Below are positions 8,963-14,956 of a DNA stretch of 22,883 nt, piece by piece. How positions within the stretch are numbered: the first letter of the stretch is position 1; each line of letters begins with the position of its first letter. The stretch comes from a virus: positions 1-22,883 of the IMG/VR virus record IMGVR_UViG_3300044301_005691. The stretch is one strand, 5' to 3'. Below the pieces are notes generated by a model. The model made no database searches and was not told where the DNA came from. It saw only the letters and a program-made list of their open reading frames with translations. A program made the translations under genes and the position numbers.

Positions 8963-10053
8963 GCATTCCGAACCCGACAGCATTCTCACCCATTCCCACG
9001 ATTGGAATGACGAGCGGACATTCAATAAACACGACCACAGAACTCCAGCTCGCTGAGAACATCAACTTCGCCCAGAGATACGTGAACCCTCCAATCGTTT
9101 GCAATCTCTTTAATTCCGACGCGCCTGGAACAAACCCGTTCGACCACGGTTCATTGATTGTGAATAAATACCACGCCTCGGACAATCAGGTTTTCGCCTC
9201 ATGGCGTACACATGTGAACAAGGACGTGAACCAGTTCAAGATTGAATTCTATGCTGGCCACAATGTGGCAACGGTAGGCGGTGAGGTTTATGTTGAGTTC
9301 AAGCTATCAGGGGGAGCCTCGCTGGGAAGCGTGACCATTGATACATCTGGATCGCCAGCAATGACCCTCCACACCATCACCAGCGGAGTCGTTTCACCGG
9401 CTCACGACCGCGACACCATAGAGCTTCACGCAAGGTGTACCACCAACATGAACGCTGGTGATGCTGTCCTGTGTGTTTCAACCGTAACGATCACAGCGGT
9501 TCCCCAAACAATCACGTCCACTCCAACGGACTACAATTTCCTCACCCATGACACAACCGAACTGCTGGCAAACAAGGCCCTGTCAGTAAGCCATCGCCGC
9601 AGGCAAATCGCGAACCTTGAACTCATACGGAAAAAGAGAACGGAGTCCCTGGTCACATTCAGTGACGACTACGGGCTGAGGGCGAACTATGAGGCATACT
9701 TCAACGATTCAAATGAATTTGTAACAGTGGCGCAGATTCCGTTCACATCGGGACACGGGCAGACAAGACTGTCATGGTCTGTTCTCGGCTACAGAAAAGG
9801 AAGTAGCGGAACAATTCGCCTGTCTACCAAGTACATGGAGGCGGGGCTAGGAACAGCCGCATATCAAGACGCAACCCTCGCTTCGGGATGGACCCTTGGC
9901 GCAAGCCTTCCAGCAAGCTGGATAGACAACGGTGGTTCTGCTGCGCTGGAATGTTACGAGCGCAGCGAGGACAGAATACTCGTACAGATAAAAGGTGACG
10001 GAAGTTCTCGTGCGCTACTCATGGGTCTTTGCATTTGGTTCGTGGAGGCGTAA
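8959..10053 (+). CDS. Tail tip or fibre structural protein
   Basis: The product has 364 residues, starting at an ATG that overlaps the hub stop codon (ATGA). It is Thr/Ser/Asn rich, probably all-beta, with few cysteines, no signal peptide and no membrane helix. Two beta-rich parts (about 1-175 and 240-364) are separated by a charged helical stretch near residues 208-230 (HRRRQIANLELIRKKR). Location after the tail hub and before the lysis genes fits a tail-tip, side-fibre or receptor-binding protein. I do not recognise a family. The stop overlaps the next start as TAATG, so it is translated as part of the tail operon. Confidence 0.5.
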   Translation: MSIPNPTAFSPIPTIGMTSGHSINTTTELQLAENINFAQRYVNPPIVCNLFNSDAPGTNPFDHGSLIVNKYHASDNQVFASWRTHVNKDVNQFKIEFYAGHNVATVGGEVYVEFKLSGGASLGSVTIDTSGSPAMTLHTITSGVVSPAHDRDTIELHARCTTNMNAGDAVLCVSTVTITAVPQTITSTPTDYNFLTHDTTELLANKALSVSHRRRQIANLELIRKKRTESLVTFSDDYGLRANYEAYFNDSNEFVTVAQIPFTSGHGQTRLSWSVLGYRKGSSGTIRLSTKYMEAGLGTAAYQDATLASGWTLGASLPASWIDNGGSAALECYERSEDRILVQIKGDGSSRALLMGLCIWFVEA

Positions 10054-10586
10054 TGAAATATCCACCAAAGAACTTTGACCCACTCGCCCCCAACATAAAC
10101 AACGGCGATCCAGCTCACTCAGAGCACGCGCAATTCATCGACGCCTACACGACGTGGCTCGTTGCCGGCAGACGGCAAATGACTCCAGTCATGATGCATA
10201 AGAAGCTCTTCGACAGTGGCTCCGATGAATACCACTTGATGGTGCCTGTCCCATCCTACACAACGCACGTCGGGTTTGATTTTCTTATCACCGGCGCGGG
10301 GACTGTAACCGTGACATCAGCTGAGGACGCTCACAATGCACAAATGACAGTGGAGGGGTATTACGATGCGGCGCACTCGTACATTAATGCTCAAGTCTAC
10401 AGCTTCTGTGAACCGAAGACCGTTGGTGCAGATAATGTGAACAGAGCCCTCAAGGTAACAAAGTCATCAACCCCGAAAACGGTGCTGTTCAAAATACTTT
10501 TGGACAATGCATCAGGGGAGTCTATTAAATGTCATCAATTCTGGTTCTATCCGATACCGTATAATCATTTCGAAGGGGAACTCTAA
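10053..10586 (+). CDS. Putative tail-tip protein, unknown family
   Basis: I chose ATG 10053, overlapping the previous stop (TAATG) with GGAGG just upstream; an in-frame TTG at 10029 would add 8 residues. The 177-residue product begins with a Pro/Asn-rich arm, continues with a helix (HAQFIDAYTTWLVAGRRQM) and then alternates polar and hydrophobic residues as in a beta sandwich (GAGTVTVTSAEDAH region). An N-terminal attachment arm followed by a beta domain is common in tail-associated receptor-binding or adaptor proteins. No specific homologue is recognised. It sits among structural genes, so a virion role is inferred. Confidence 0.45.
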   Translation: MKYPPKNFDPLAPNINNGDPAHSEHAQFIDAYTTWLVAGRRQMTPVMMHKKLFDSGSDEYHLMVPVPSYTTHVGFDFLITGAGTVTVTSAEDAHNAQMTVEGYYDAAHSYINAQVYSFCEPKTVGADNVNRALKVTKSSTPKTVLFKILLDNASGESIKCHQFWFYPIPYNHFEGEL

Positions 10587-10954
10587 TGAACTATCCAACA
10601 AATCTCAACACGTCATTGCTATCTGGTGACGGCGAAGGCGGCGGCGCACCTCATTACAACGGGAACGTCGTGGTAACAAACTCATCGGCCTGGAACAAAC
10701 ACTATTTCCAAATCTACCTTGAAGGAACGGGGACAGTGGACATCCAGGTTTCAGTTGATGGAACCAATTATGGCTCACCTCCGAACATTCAAATGACTGG
10801 CTCAGGCGGTAACCAATTGACAGCAAGCGGAGGGTTCTACCTCGAGGGCGTTTGGCCTTATATCAAGCTGACGGTTACGGACTCCGCCGACGCTGTTTCA
10901 ATTCAAATGATACAGAGCGACCCGGCGCTAGAGGCACGCGGAGATGCCAGTTGA
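10586..10954 (+). CDS. Small beta-sandwich virion protein, putative
   Basis: The 122-residue product starts at ATG 10586, overlapping the previous stop by one base (TAATG), with GGGGA upstream. The middle reads as an Ig-like or jelly-roll fold: alternating strands, a TGTVDIQVSVDGTNYG hairpin, and YIKLTVTDSADAVSIQM near the end. This pattern is common in small phage decoration, tail-tip and carbohydrate-binding modules. It may work with the two preceding proteins as part of the host-recognition device. No family assignment is made. The stop codon overlaps the TTG start of the endolysin. Confidence 0.48.
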   Translation: MNYPTNLNTSLLSGDGEGGGAPHYNGNVVVTNSSAWNKHYFQIYLEGTGTVDIQVSVDGTNYGSPPNIQMTGSGGNQLTASGGFYLEGVWPYIKLTVTDSADAVSIQMIQSDPALEARGDAS

Positions 10955-11769
10955 GCACTAACAAACCAAGAACCAGATCTGGCCAGAAGGCGAAATACTA
11001 TTGCGAGCGAGCAAACATTTCTCTTCCTATGCTGGGAATATCAACATGGGATGACAGGTCTGGACTGAAGTCTGTGCAGGAGCAATTGCCTGCGTATGAC
11101 TCAGTGATTGACGGCCTGTTCTATTCCAAGAGCGTTGCTGCATTTGTGAAGAAGTATCAGCATCATTTAATTGTTGATGACCAGCTCATCGAGGCGCCCG
11201 GCGTACAGGTTGTCAACTTCCTTAACGGGAACTGTCATCGGTTCAAGTCCAAGCGGCGCATAGAACCCACCGAAATCGTCATCCACGAATCGGTCACCTA
11301 CGGATGGGAGAAAACGGTTGCCATTCTTAGGCGACGGCATCTTGGTGTTCATTTGATCGCGCACGAGGACGGGACCGTAACACAGCACGCTGATCTGTGC
11401 GACCGCATGATTCACGCGGGGGCTCATAACAGCCACAGTATTGGACTTGAGTGTCAGAACGTGTACTACCACCATCTTGCGCCGGAAAGACCGTGGATCG
11501 CCGCTAAATGGGCTCACAAGGGGAAATATGTTCTGCCGACTGGCAAGATACTAGAGACGGTTCCAAAGTTGGTTCGGTTGATATGCGATGCGCTTCCGTC
11601 AATTCCGATGAAATTTGCTGGCGAAAAAGATGATGGAACGATACACATGAGCCGCTATCCAAACAGGAAACCGTCTCCTGGCATCTGGGCTCATTCTGGA
11701 TTTGGACATGCTGACGGTTCATATATAGTCTCCAAGATGAAGGAAGTATTCGATGAAATGGATTGCTAA
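10951..11769 (+). CDS. Endolysin: N-acetylmuramoyl-L-alanine amidase
   Basis: The start is TTG 10951, with GGAG at 10940-10943 (7-nt spacing) and overlap with the previous stop (TTGA); an upstream in-frame TTG at 10852 lies inside the previous gene. The 272-residue protein has an N-terminal part (about 35-92) resembling a peptidoglycan-binding repeat (VIDGLFYSKSVAAFVKKYQ). A type 2 amidase domain follows: IVIHES with His112, GVHLIAHEDGTVTQ at 132-145, HAGAHNSHSIGLE at 155-167, and AHSGFGHADGSY at 247-258, which supply the zinc-ligand histidines and acidic residue. It would cut the bond between muramic acid and the stem peptide at lysis. No signal peptide is visible, so release through a holin is expected, consistent with the following genes. 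Confidence 0.85.
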   Translation: MSTNKPRTRSGQKAKYYCERANISLPMLGISTWDDRSGLKSVQEQLPAYDSVIDGLFYSKSVAAFVKKYQHHLIVDDQLIEAPGVQVVNFLNGNCHRFKSKRRIEPTEIVIHESVTYGWEKTVAILRRRHLGVHLIAHEDGTVTQHADLCDRMIHAGAHNSHSIGLECQNVYYHHLAPERPWIAAKWAHKGKYVLPTGKILETVPKLVRLICDALPSIPMKFAGEKDDGTIHMSRYPNRKPSPGIWAHSGFGHADGSYIVSKMKEVFDEMDC

Positions 11770-12067
11770 ATACTGGCCGGTACTCAGCGGCTGTGCGCTG
11801 GTCGTGGTTTTCGTTGCTCAAAGCATTTGGAACACCTCCGCAATGCGGACGGAGCTAATTCACACGGTTGAAGACGCTAAGAAAGACAGACAACGCCTTC
11901 ACGCCGAGGACCAAATTCTTCACAAGCGAGTGGACCTTGTTCGTGATAAGGTGTACCCACTTGAAAAAACAATGATAAGAATTGAGACACAGCAATCGGC
12001 CATCCAGTCCGGCGTTGATAAGCTGGACAAAAAAATGACCCGTCTACTACAAAGGAGCACCCCATGA
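11753..12067 (+). CDS. One-helix coiled-coil membrane protein, candidate inner-membrane spanin
   Basis: The 104-residue product has one hydrophobic segment at about residues 8-25, followed by a long charged helix (about 31-100) with heptad character, ending in Lys/Arg-rich residues. AAGGAAG precedes the ATG, which lies 17 nt inside the endolysin gene. An N-terminal membrane anchor plus periplasmic coiled coil is the architecture of Rz-type inner-membrane spanins, which join an outer-membrane lipoprotein to disrupt the outer membrane. The next ORF carries a lipobox, which strengthens this reading. Alternatives are a holin accessory protein or an unrelated phage membrane protein; sequence alone cannot decide. 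Confidence 0.5.
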   Translation: MKWIAKYWPVLSGCALVVVFVAQSIWNTSAMRTELIHTVEDAKKDRQRLHAEDQILHKRVDLVRDKVYPLEKTMIRIETQQSAIQSGVDKLDKKMTRLLQRSTP

Positions 12068-12468
12068 AAAACCCTCTAGCATCAAAATCCATTTGGTTCG
12101 GTGTAATGGTCACGGCACTTGGAGTCTTTGAGTACCTGGAGAAGGTGCCAGAAGTTCCCCGATGGGCCATGATATGCATCGGTGCAGTCATTGTTGCCCT
12201 GAGAATGATGACCACACAACCCGTCCTTGGAGGTAAGAAAGAAAGAAACCGAGACGAGAAGGGGCGGTTCGTATCAAGCGCAATTCTATTTTCGTTGCTT
12301 GTCTCAGGTTGCTCCACGCTCTCGGTGTCCGCAAAGAAGACCGCTGACTGCAAATTCAAGGTCACAGCACCCCATGAAATTCGGTGCACTGTGGACGGAA
12401 CCGAGACCTATACGCAGACAGGACCCATGTCGCTCGACGTGAAAAACTGTTGCAAGTGTGAGGAATAA
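12064..12468 (+). CDS. Holin-like membrane segment joined to lipobox lipoprotein
   Basis: The 134-residue ORF overlaps the previous gene as ATGA. Residues about 8-47 give two short hydrophobic segments separated by EKVPEVPRW, like small phage holins. A basic stretch (KKERNRDEKGR, 58-68) is followed by a hydrophobic core and VSGC, a good lipobox with Cys83 (codon 12310-12312). After this comes a short Cys-containing tail (Cys96, 108, 129, 130, 132). Read as one protein it would be a holin fused to an outer-membrane lipoprotein. An internal start at the ATG ATG of 12205-12210 could make the lipoprotein separately, although no strong ribosome site is seen there. With the coiled-coil gene before it, the lipoprotein part could be an outer-membrane spanin. 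Confidence 0.55.
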   Translation: MKNPLASKSIWFGVMVTALGVFEYLEKVPEVPRWAMICIGAVIVALRMMTTQPVLGGKKERNRDEKGRFVSSAILFSLLVSGCSTLSVSAKKTADCKFKVTAPHEIRCTVDGTETYTQTGPMSLDVKNCCKCEE

Positions 12469-12713
12469 TGAGTGAAGAAAAAAAAGCACTTGATGATGCC
12501 CTTGTTACACTGCTCGATGCTGGGACTGCAGTTGGCATGTCTGCTATTCCAATCACTGTACCAGCGGAAATCAAATCACTAGCGCAGGCGGCGTTATCGC
12601 GGGGACTTCTTTGGCTTGTTCGCCAGATTGAGCCCAGCCAGCTCAAGGTGATTGTTGAAAATGGGGCCAAGGCCAGCATTGAAATTAAGTGGGACGAGGA
12701 CGACGAACTCTAG
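12468..12713 (+). CDS. Small acidic-tailed protein, unknown function
   Basis: The 81-residue product starts at ATG 12468, overlapping the previous stop (TAATG) with GAGGA just upstream. It is mostly helical, with no clear membrane segment: a charged N-terminus, a mildly hydrophobic middle (about 14-30), and the acidic end WDEDDEL. It is the last gene of the rightward tail/lysis block. Its stop codon TAG shares the palindrome CTAG (12710-12713) with the stop codon of the opposing ssb gene. A lysis-regulating role is possible from position only. Confidence 0.5.
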   Translation: MSEEKKALDDALVTLLDAGTAVGMSAIPITVPAEIKSLAQAALSRGLLWLVRQIEPSQLKVIVENGAKASIEIKWDEDDEL

Positions 12714-12730
12714 AACGGAATGTCCTCGTC
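12693..12730. terminator. Inverted repeat between convergent genes, candidate bidirectional terminator
   Basis: GACGAGGAC at 12693-12701 pairs perfectly with GTCCTCGTC at 12722-12730, leaving a 20-nt loop that contains both stop codons in CTAG. Each arm encodes the acidic C-terminal tail of one of the two converging proteins. There is no U-tract, so terminator activity is uncertain; the symmetry may simply reflect the two acidic tails. Confidence 0.35.
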
Positions 12731-13075
12731 ATCAAAACGGGTTCCCTCCATGCCCTTCCCGACTGGGTTGAGGATGGTCATTGTTGAGACGTTCACGGTG
12801 ACGACGTTCTTCTTCTGGCCGTTCTTGTCCTCGTAGGAGTCACCCTCCCACTTCCCAGAGATTGCCAGCATGGTTCCCTCGCTGAGTGCGCCAATGCTGT
12901 CAGCTTTCTCATTCCACGCCTTGCACCGGATCCACTCCCATTTGTCGAACGGTCCGTTTTTTCCGACGCGCATTTCCGTTGTCTTTACTGTGAAGTTCGC
13001 CACTCTCCAGGTTTCCGACTTGTTTACCTTTGGAGGTCCGTCCAGAATTCCTACTAGCGTCACGATTGGACTCAT
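12710..13075 (-). CDS. ssb: Single-stranded DNA-binding protein
   Basis: The start is ATG at 13075-13073 on the minus strand, preceded by AAGGAG; upstream in-frame codons are shadow sequence. The 121-residue product begins with a beta-strand (SPIVTLVGILDGPPKV), continues with OB-fold strands such as WRVANFTVKTTEMRVGK and WEWIRCKAWNEKA, and ends in DDEDIPF. The acidic D-D-x-D-I-P-F tail is the hallmark of bacterial and phage SSB proteins, where it recruits replication and repair partners. It would coat single-stranded DNA during phage replication and recombination. It is the last gene of a three-gene leftward unit, after a RecA-like ATPase that would act on the same DNA. Confidence 0.88.
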   Translation of the reverse strand: MSPIVTLVGILDGPPKVNKSETWRVANFTVKTTEMRVGKNGPFDKWEWIRCKAWNEKADSIGALSEGTMLAISGKWEGDSYEDKNGQKKNVVTVNVSTMTILNPVGKGMEGTRFDDEDIPF

Positions 13076-13748
13076 AATGCTCCTTGATGATTTTGTAATT
13101 TTCATTCTTCCCGCGCAGTTCAATTCGACCTGGCAATCGCTCCGACCTATCGCCAGCAACGAAGCTGCCCAATTCATCCGCATACAGAACCCGTGTGCCG
13201 TTGTTTATGTCGGCGAATAGGATTGTGTGAGCGAAGTTCTGAACCGTGTCTCTGCACCTTGACAGGGCTCTTGGCATTTTTAGCTCGAGGCGGGACGGTT
13301 CATTGTCTTTTGATATGTCCTGAGCCCTTCCAAGCATCCATACACCGAGCCCGAGTGAGCCAAGCTGCTCAAGGCGTGCCCTGAAACCCTCCTCAACCTC
13401 ACCGGCACCTCTGTGCCAATTGTCTGAGATGGCCATTCCTGGGTTTCTGCCCATCCAGTGATCTCTACAGAGCGCAGCAAGGCCGTCGATGGTGTCAATT
13501 GCAACGGTTTCAAACCCCTGCTTGTCCTCCTTGAGCGACTTTATTATTTCAACAAATTCAACCCAGGTATTTATTCGGACATTGAATGTCTCGTAATAGT
13601 CAGCACCATCCTCGGTCAGGATGAGTAGGCATTTTGGAATCTGGCTGACGGTCTTGGTTTTCCCAAATCGGTTTGACCTGCTATAAAGAAGAACGCGAGT
13701 GTGAGCCAAATCGTGGACACGCTGGACGGGTTTCTTTGGTAATTTCAT
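12909..13748 (-). CDS. RecA-like ATPase, Sak4-type recombinase candidate
   Basis: I chose ATG 13748, overlapping the previous stop as ATGA and 9 nt after a GGA-type site; ATG 13754 would add two residues. The 279-residue protein has a phosphate-loop-like SRSNRFGKTKT at residues 23-33, retaining Gly-Lys-Thr but lacking the usual first glycine. A Walker B-like strand follows (TVAIDTIDGL, 81-90), then a later strand VWMLGRAQ. This layout is that of small RecA-fold ATPases of the Sak4 group, which promote phage single-strand annealing with SSB. The last 55 or so codons overlap ssb by 167 nt in another frame. They read as a Ser/Arg-rich tail, so the conserved fold probably ends near residue 224. 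Confidence 0.68.
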   Translation of the reverse strand: MKLPKKPVQRVHDLAHTRVLLYSRSNRFGKTKTVSQIPKCLLILTEDGADYYETFNVRINTWVEFVEIIKSLKEDKQGFETVAIDTIDGLAALCRDHWMGRNPGMAISDNWHRGAGEVEEGFRARLEQLGSLGLGVWMLGRAQDISKDNEPSRLELKMPRALSRCRDTVQNFAHTILFADINNGTRVLYADELGSFVAGDRSERLPGRIELRGKNENYKIIKEHYESNRDASRNSGRTSKGKQVGNLESGELHSKDNGNARRKKRTVRQMGVDPVQGVE

Positions 13749-13936
13749 GGACATAAATCCTCAAGCGTGCATTTTAAGACTGACGCAACGCGGCGGAGAT
13801 AAAGCGCCCGAATCGTCTCCGGACGCTTTATCCAATTTCGGGCCGTCGATTCCGAAATGCCGCAGACGATGACCAGTCTGGCCCTCGTCTCTCTGTCAGC
13901 CTTTCCTTCAAAAGGAGCGAATTTTTGAATAGGCAT
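13745..13936 (-). CDS. Small helix-turn-helix regulator (Cro-like)
   Basis: The likely start is ATG 13936, giving 63 residues; in-frame codons further upstream run through the candidate promoter. Residues about 20-57 form a helix-turn-helix with the recognition part GISESTARNWIKRPETI, followed by a helix and a LEDLC end, as in short Cro/CI-type DNA-binding proteins. No dimerisation or protease domain is present. It is the first gene of the leftward unit with the ATPase and ssb and overlaps the ATPase start. A 7-bp inverted repeat centred between divergent promoter-like elements lies just before it, so autoregulation and control of the rightward genes are inferred. No strong ribosome site is seen. 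Confidence 0.62.
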   Translation of the reverse strand: MPIQKFAPFEGKADRETRARLVIVCGISESTARNWIKRPETIRALYLRRVASVLKCTLEDLCP

Positions 13937-13953
13937 GTTCTTCTGTGTAGAAA
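13925..13953 (+). promoter_or_regulatory. Candidate rightward promoter
   Basis: TTGAAT (13925-13930), a 17-nt spacer and TAGAAA (13948-13953) match sigma-70 elements at 4 of 6 positions each. The start would fall near 13960, giving a leader of about 27 nt to the zinc-protein ATG at 13987. Confidence 0.35.
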
Positions 13954-13964
13954 ATTGCACAGAA
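13941..13964. promoter_or_regulatory. Candidate operator (7-bp inverted repeat)
   Basis: TTCTGTG (13941-13947) and CACAGAA (13958-13964) are perfect inverted copies around a 10-bp centre. The site covers the -10 elements of both candidate divergent promoters and lies directly upstream of a helix-turn-helix gene, so that protein is the likely ligand. Confidence 0.45.
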
Positions 13965-13972
13965 TTTGTCAA
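13944..13972 (-). promoter_or_regulatory. Candidate leftward promoter for regulator-ATPase-ssb
   Basis: On the minus strand a perfect TTGACA (13972-13967) is followed by a 17-nt spacer and TACACA (13949-13944), a weak -10. The start point would be at about 13937, next to the ATG at 13936, implying a leaderless or nearly leaderless message. Confidence 0.4.
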
Positions 13973-13986
13973 GCACTGGGGGTCAA

Positions 13987-14193
13987 ATGGGCTGCATAAC
14001 CTGTCACACATGTGGAACGTGCGGTAATTTTACAGTCTGCTACAATTGCGACACTCCAGTCCAATCTCGGATGCCCTGGGAGCGCAAGAGGTTGAATGAC
14101 CCGGTCCAAAGGGGTCGTCTGGTGTTTGATGAGGTTGTGACATCATTGGTGGAGGGATTGGTGAATGACAGCTCGGGGAAGGAAGCCGAATGA
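13987..14193 (+). CDS. Small cysteine-rich (zinc-binding) protein
   Basis: The 68-residue product begins MGCITCHTCGTCG and has cysteines at 3, 6, 9, 12, 18 and 21, arranged as successive CxxC pairs; a zinc-ribbon or treble-clef knuckle at the N-terminus is expected. The rest is charged and helical. ATG 13987 is preferred to an in-frame TTG at 13966, which lies near the predicted transcription start. The ribosome site is weak (GGGG). It is the first gene of the rightward block leading to the deazaguanine genes and is transcribed away from the regulator gene. The function is unknown; a DNA- or protein-binding adaptor is possible. Confidence 0.5.
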   Translation: MGCITCHTCGTCGNFTVCYNCDTPVQSRMPWERKRLNDPVQRGRLVFDEVVTSLVEGLVNDSSGKEAE

Positions 14194-14473
14194 ATGGAAG
14201 GATTGGCATACCCTCTGGGTCGTCATTGCATGGTTTCCCAGGCAAGAGACACCGAAAATTCTACATAACGGGGACAGCCCTGCGGTTCTCACACATTCAT
14301 CTAAGGAGTCAGCTCAACTCAGGGCGATGCGTCTGGCCGCTGAGTGGACTAAAGAGTTTGGAAGGGGCATTCCTGGTCCAAAGACCCGGCCAACGGCTCG
14401 GTTCAGGGTCGCTCCCTTGTACGTCGGGCTCTCCACTTGGGACGATGCCGCAGAGTCACAGGTCCTCGGTTGA
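14165..14473 (+). CDS. Hypothetical protein
   Basis: The 102-residue product starts at ATG 14165, overlapping the previous gene by 29 nt, with GGAGGG upstream at about 14153. It contains a Trp-rich start (EWKDWHTLWVVIAWFPRQ), a middle stretch with ILHNGDSPAV, and a helix (SAQLRAMRLAAEWTKEFG). No family was recognised. A competing frame over 14190-14498 has a less protein-like composition and was not called. It is placed upstream of queD in the same direction, but no functional link can be argued. Confidence 0.45.
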   Translation: MTARGRKPNEWKDWHTLWVVIAWFPRQETPKILHNGDSPAVLTHSSKESAQLRAMRLAAEWTKEFGRGIPGPKTRPTARFRVAPLYVGLSTWDDAAESQVLG

Positions 14474-14539
14474 CTGCTCAATCTGGTGGCTATTATGAAT
14501 TTTCATTCTGGGGGTAATTTGGAGAAAAAAAAGACGGGG

Positions 14540-14956
14540 ATGCGCTATTGCACGCGGCGTCTGGAGTTTGATTCGGCTCACAGGGTAATGCTACACGAGA
14601 GCAAGTGTAAGAACCTTCACGGCCACAGGTACGTTGTTGAAATAACAGCCGCAGCCCCTCAGCTGGATGATCTAGGAAGGGTCGTCGATTTCAGTGTCAT
14701 CAAAAAGATTGTCGGTGGTTACATTGACAGACACTGGGACCACGGGACAATTGCCCATCAAGACGACTTTGATCTGATAGATCTATGCGCTGAAAAGAAC
14801 TGGAAATTGTTCACAATGTTCGACAACCCGACAGCAGAAAACATGGCCCGAGCCCTCTATGCAATCTCTAACAAGCTGCTGGCGGATTGCGGAGTTGAAG
14901 TGGTTCACGTCAGGCTGTACGAAACGCCCAATTGCTGGGCCGATTACTCTGAGTAG
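14540..14956 (+). CDS. queD: 6-carboxy-5,6,7,8-tetrahydropterin synthase (QueD)
   Basis: QueD turns 7,8-dihydroneopterin triphosphate into 6-carboxytetrahydropterin, the second step to 7-deazaguanines. From ATG 14540 the protein has 138 residues. Zinc ligands are visible as His14 (SAHR), His27 and His29 (LHGH), the catalytic Cys23 lies in SKCKNLHGH, the Asp67-His68 pair is in HWDHG, PTAEN is at 97-101, and Glu128 is in ETPNC. All key residues of the family are present. Upstream in-frame starts (ATG 14495, TTG 14519) would add a Lys-rich leader; 14540 was chosen because it matches the usual family N-terminus, although its ribosome site is poorly spaced. It heads a tight queD-queE-queC-folE run; queE follows directly after the stop. 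Confidence 0.92.
   Translation: MRYCTRRLEFDSAHRVMLHESKCKNLHGHRYVVEITAAAPQLDDLGRVVDFSVIKKIVGGYIDRHWDHGTIAHQDDFDLIDLCAEKNWKLFTMFDNPTAENMARALYAISNKLLADCGVEVVHVRLYETPNCWADYSE

Noticed and set aside
14190-14498. Open frame of 102 codons overlapping the hypothetical gene and the start of queD region
   Set aside because: The competing frame 14165-14473 has a better ribosome site and more protein-like composition; only one of the two is likely real.
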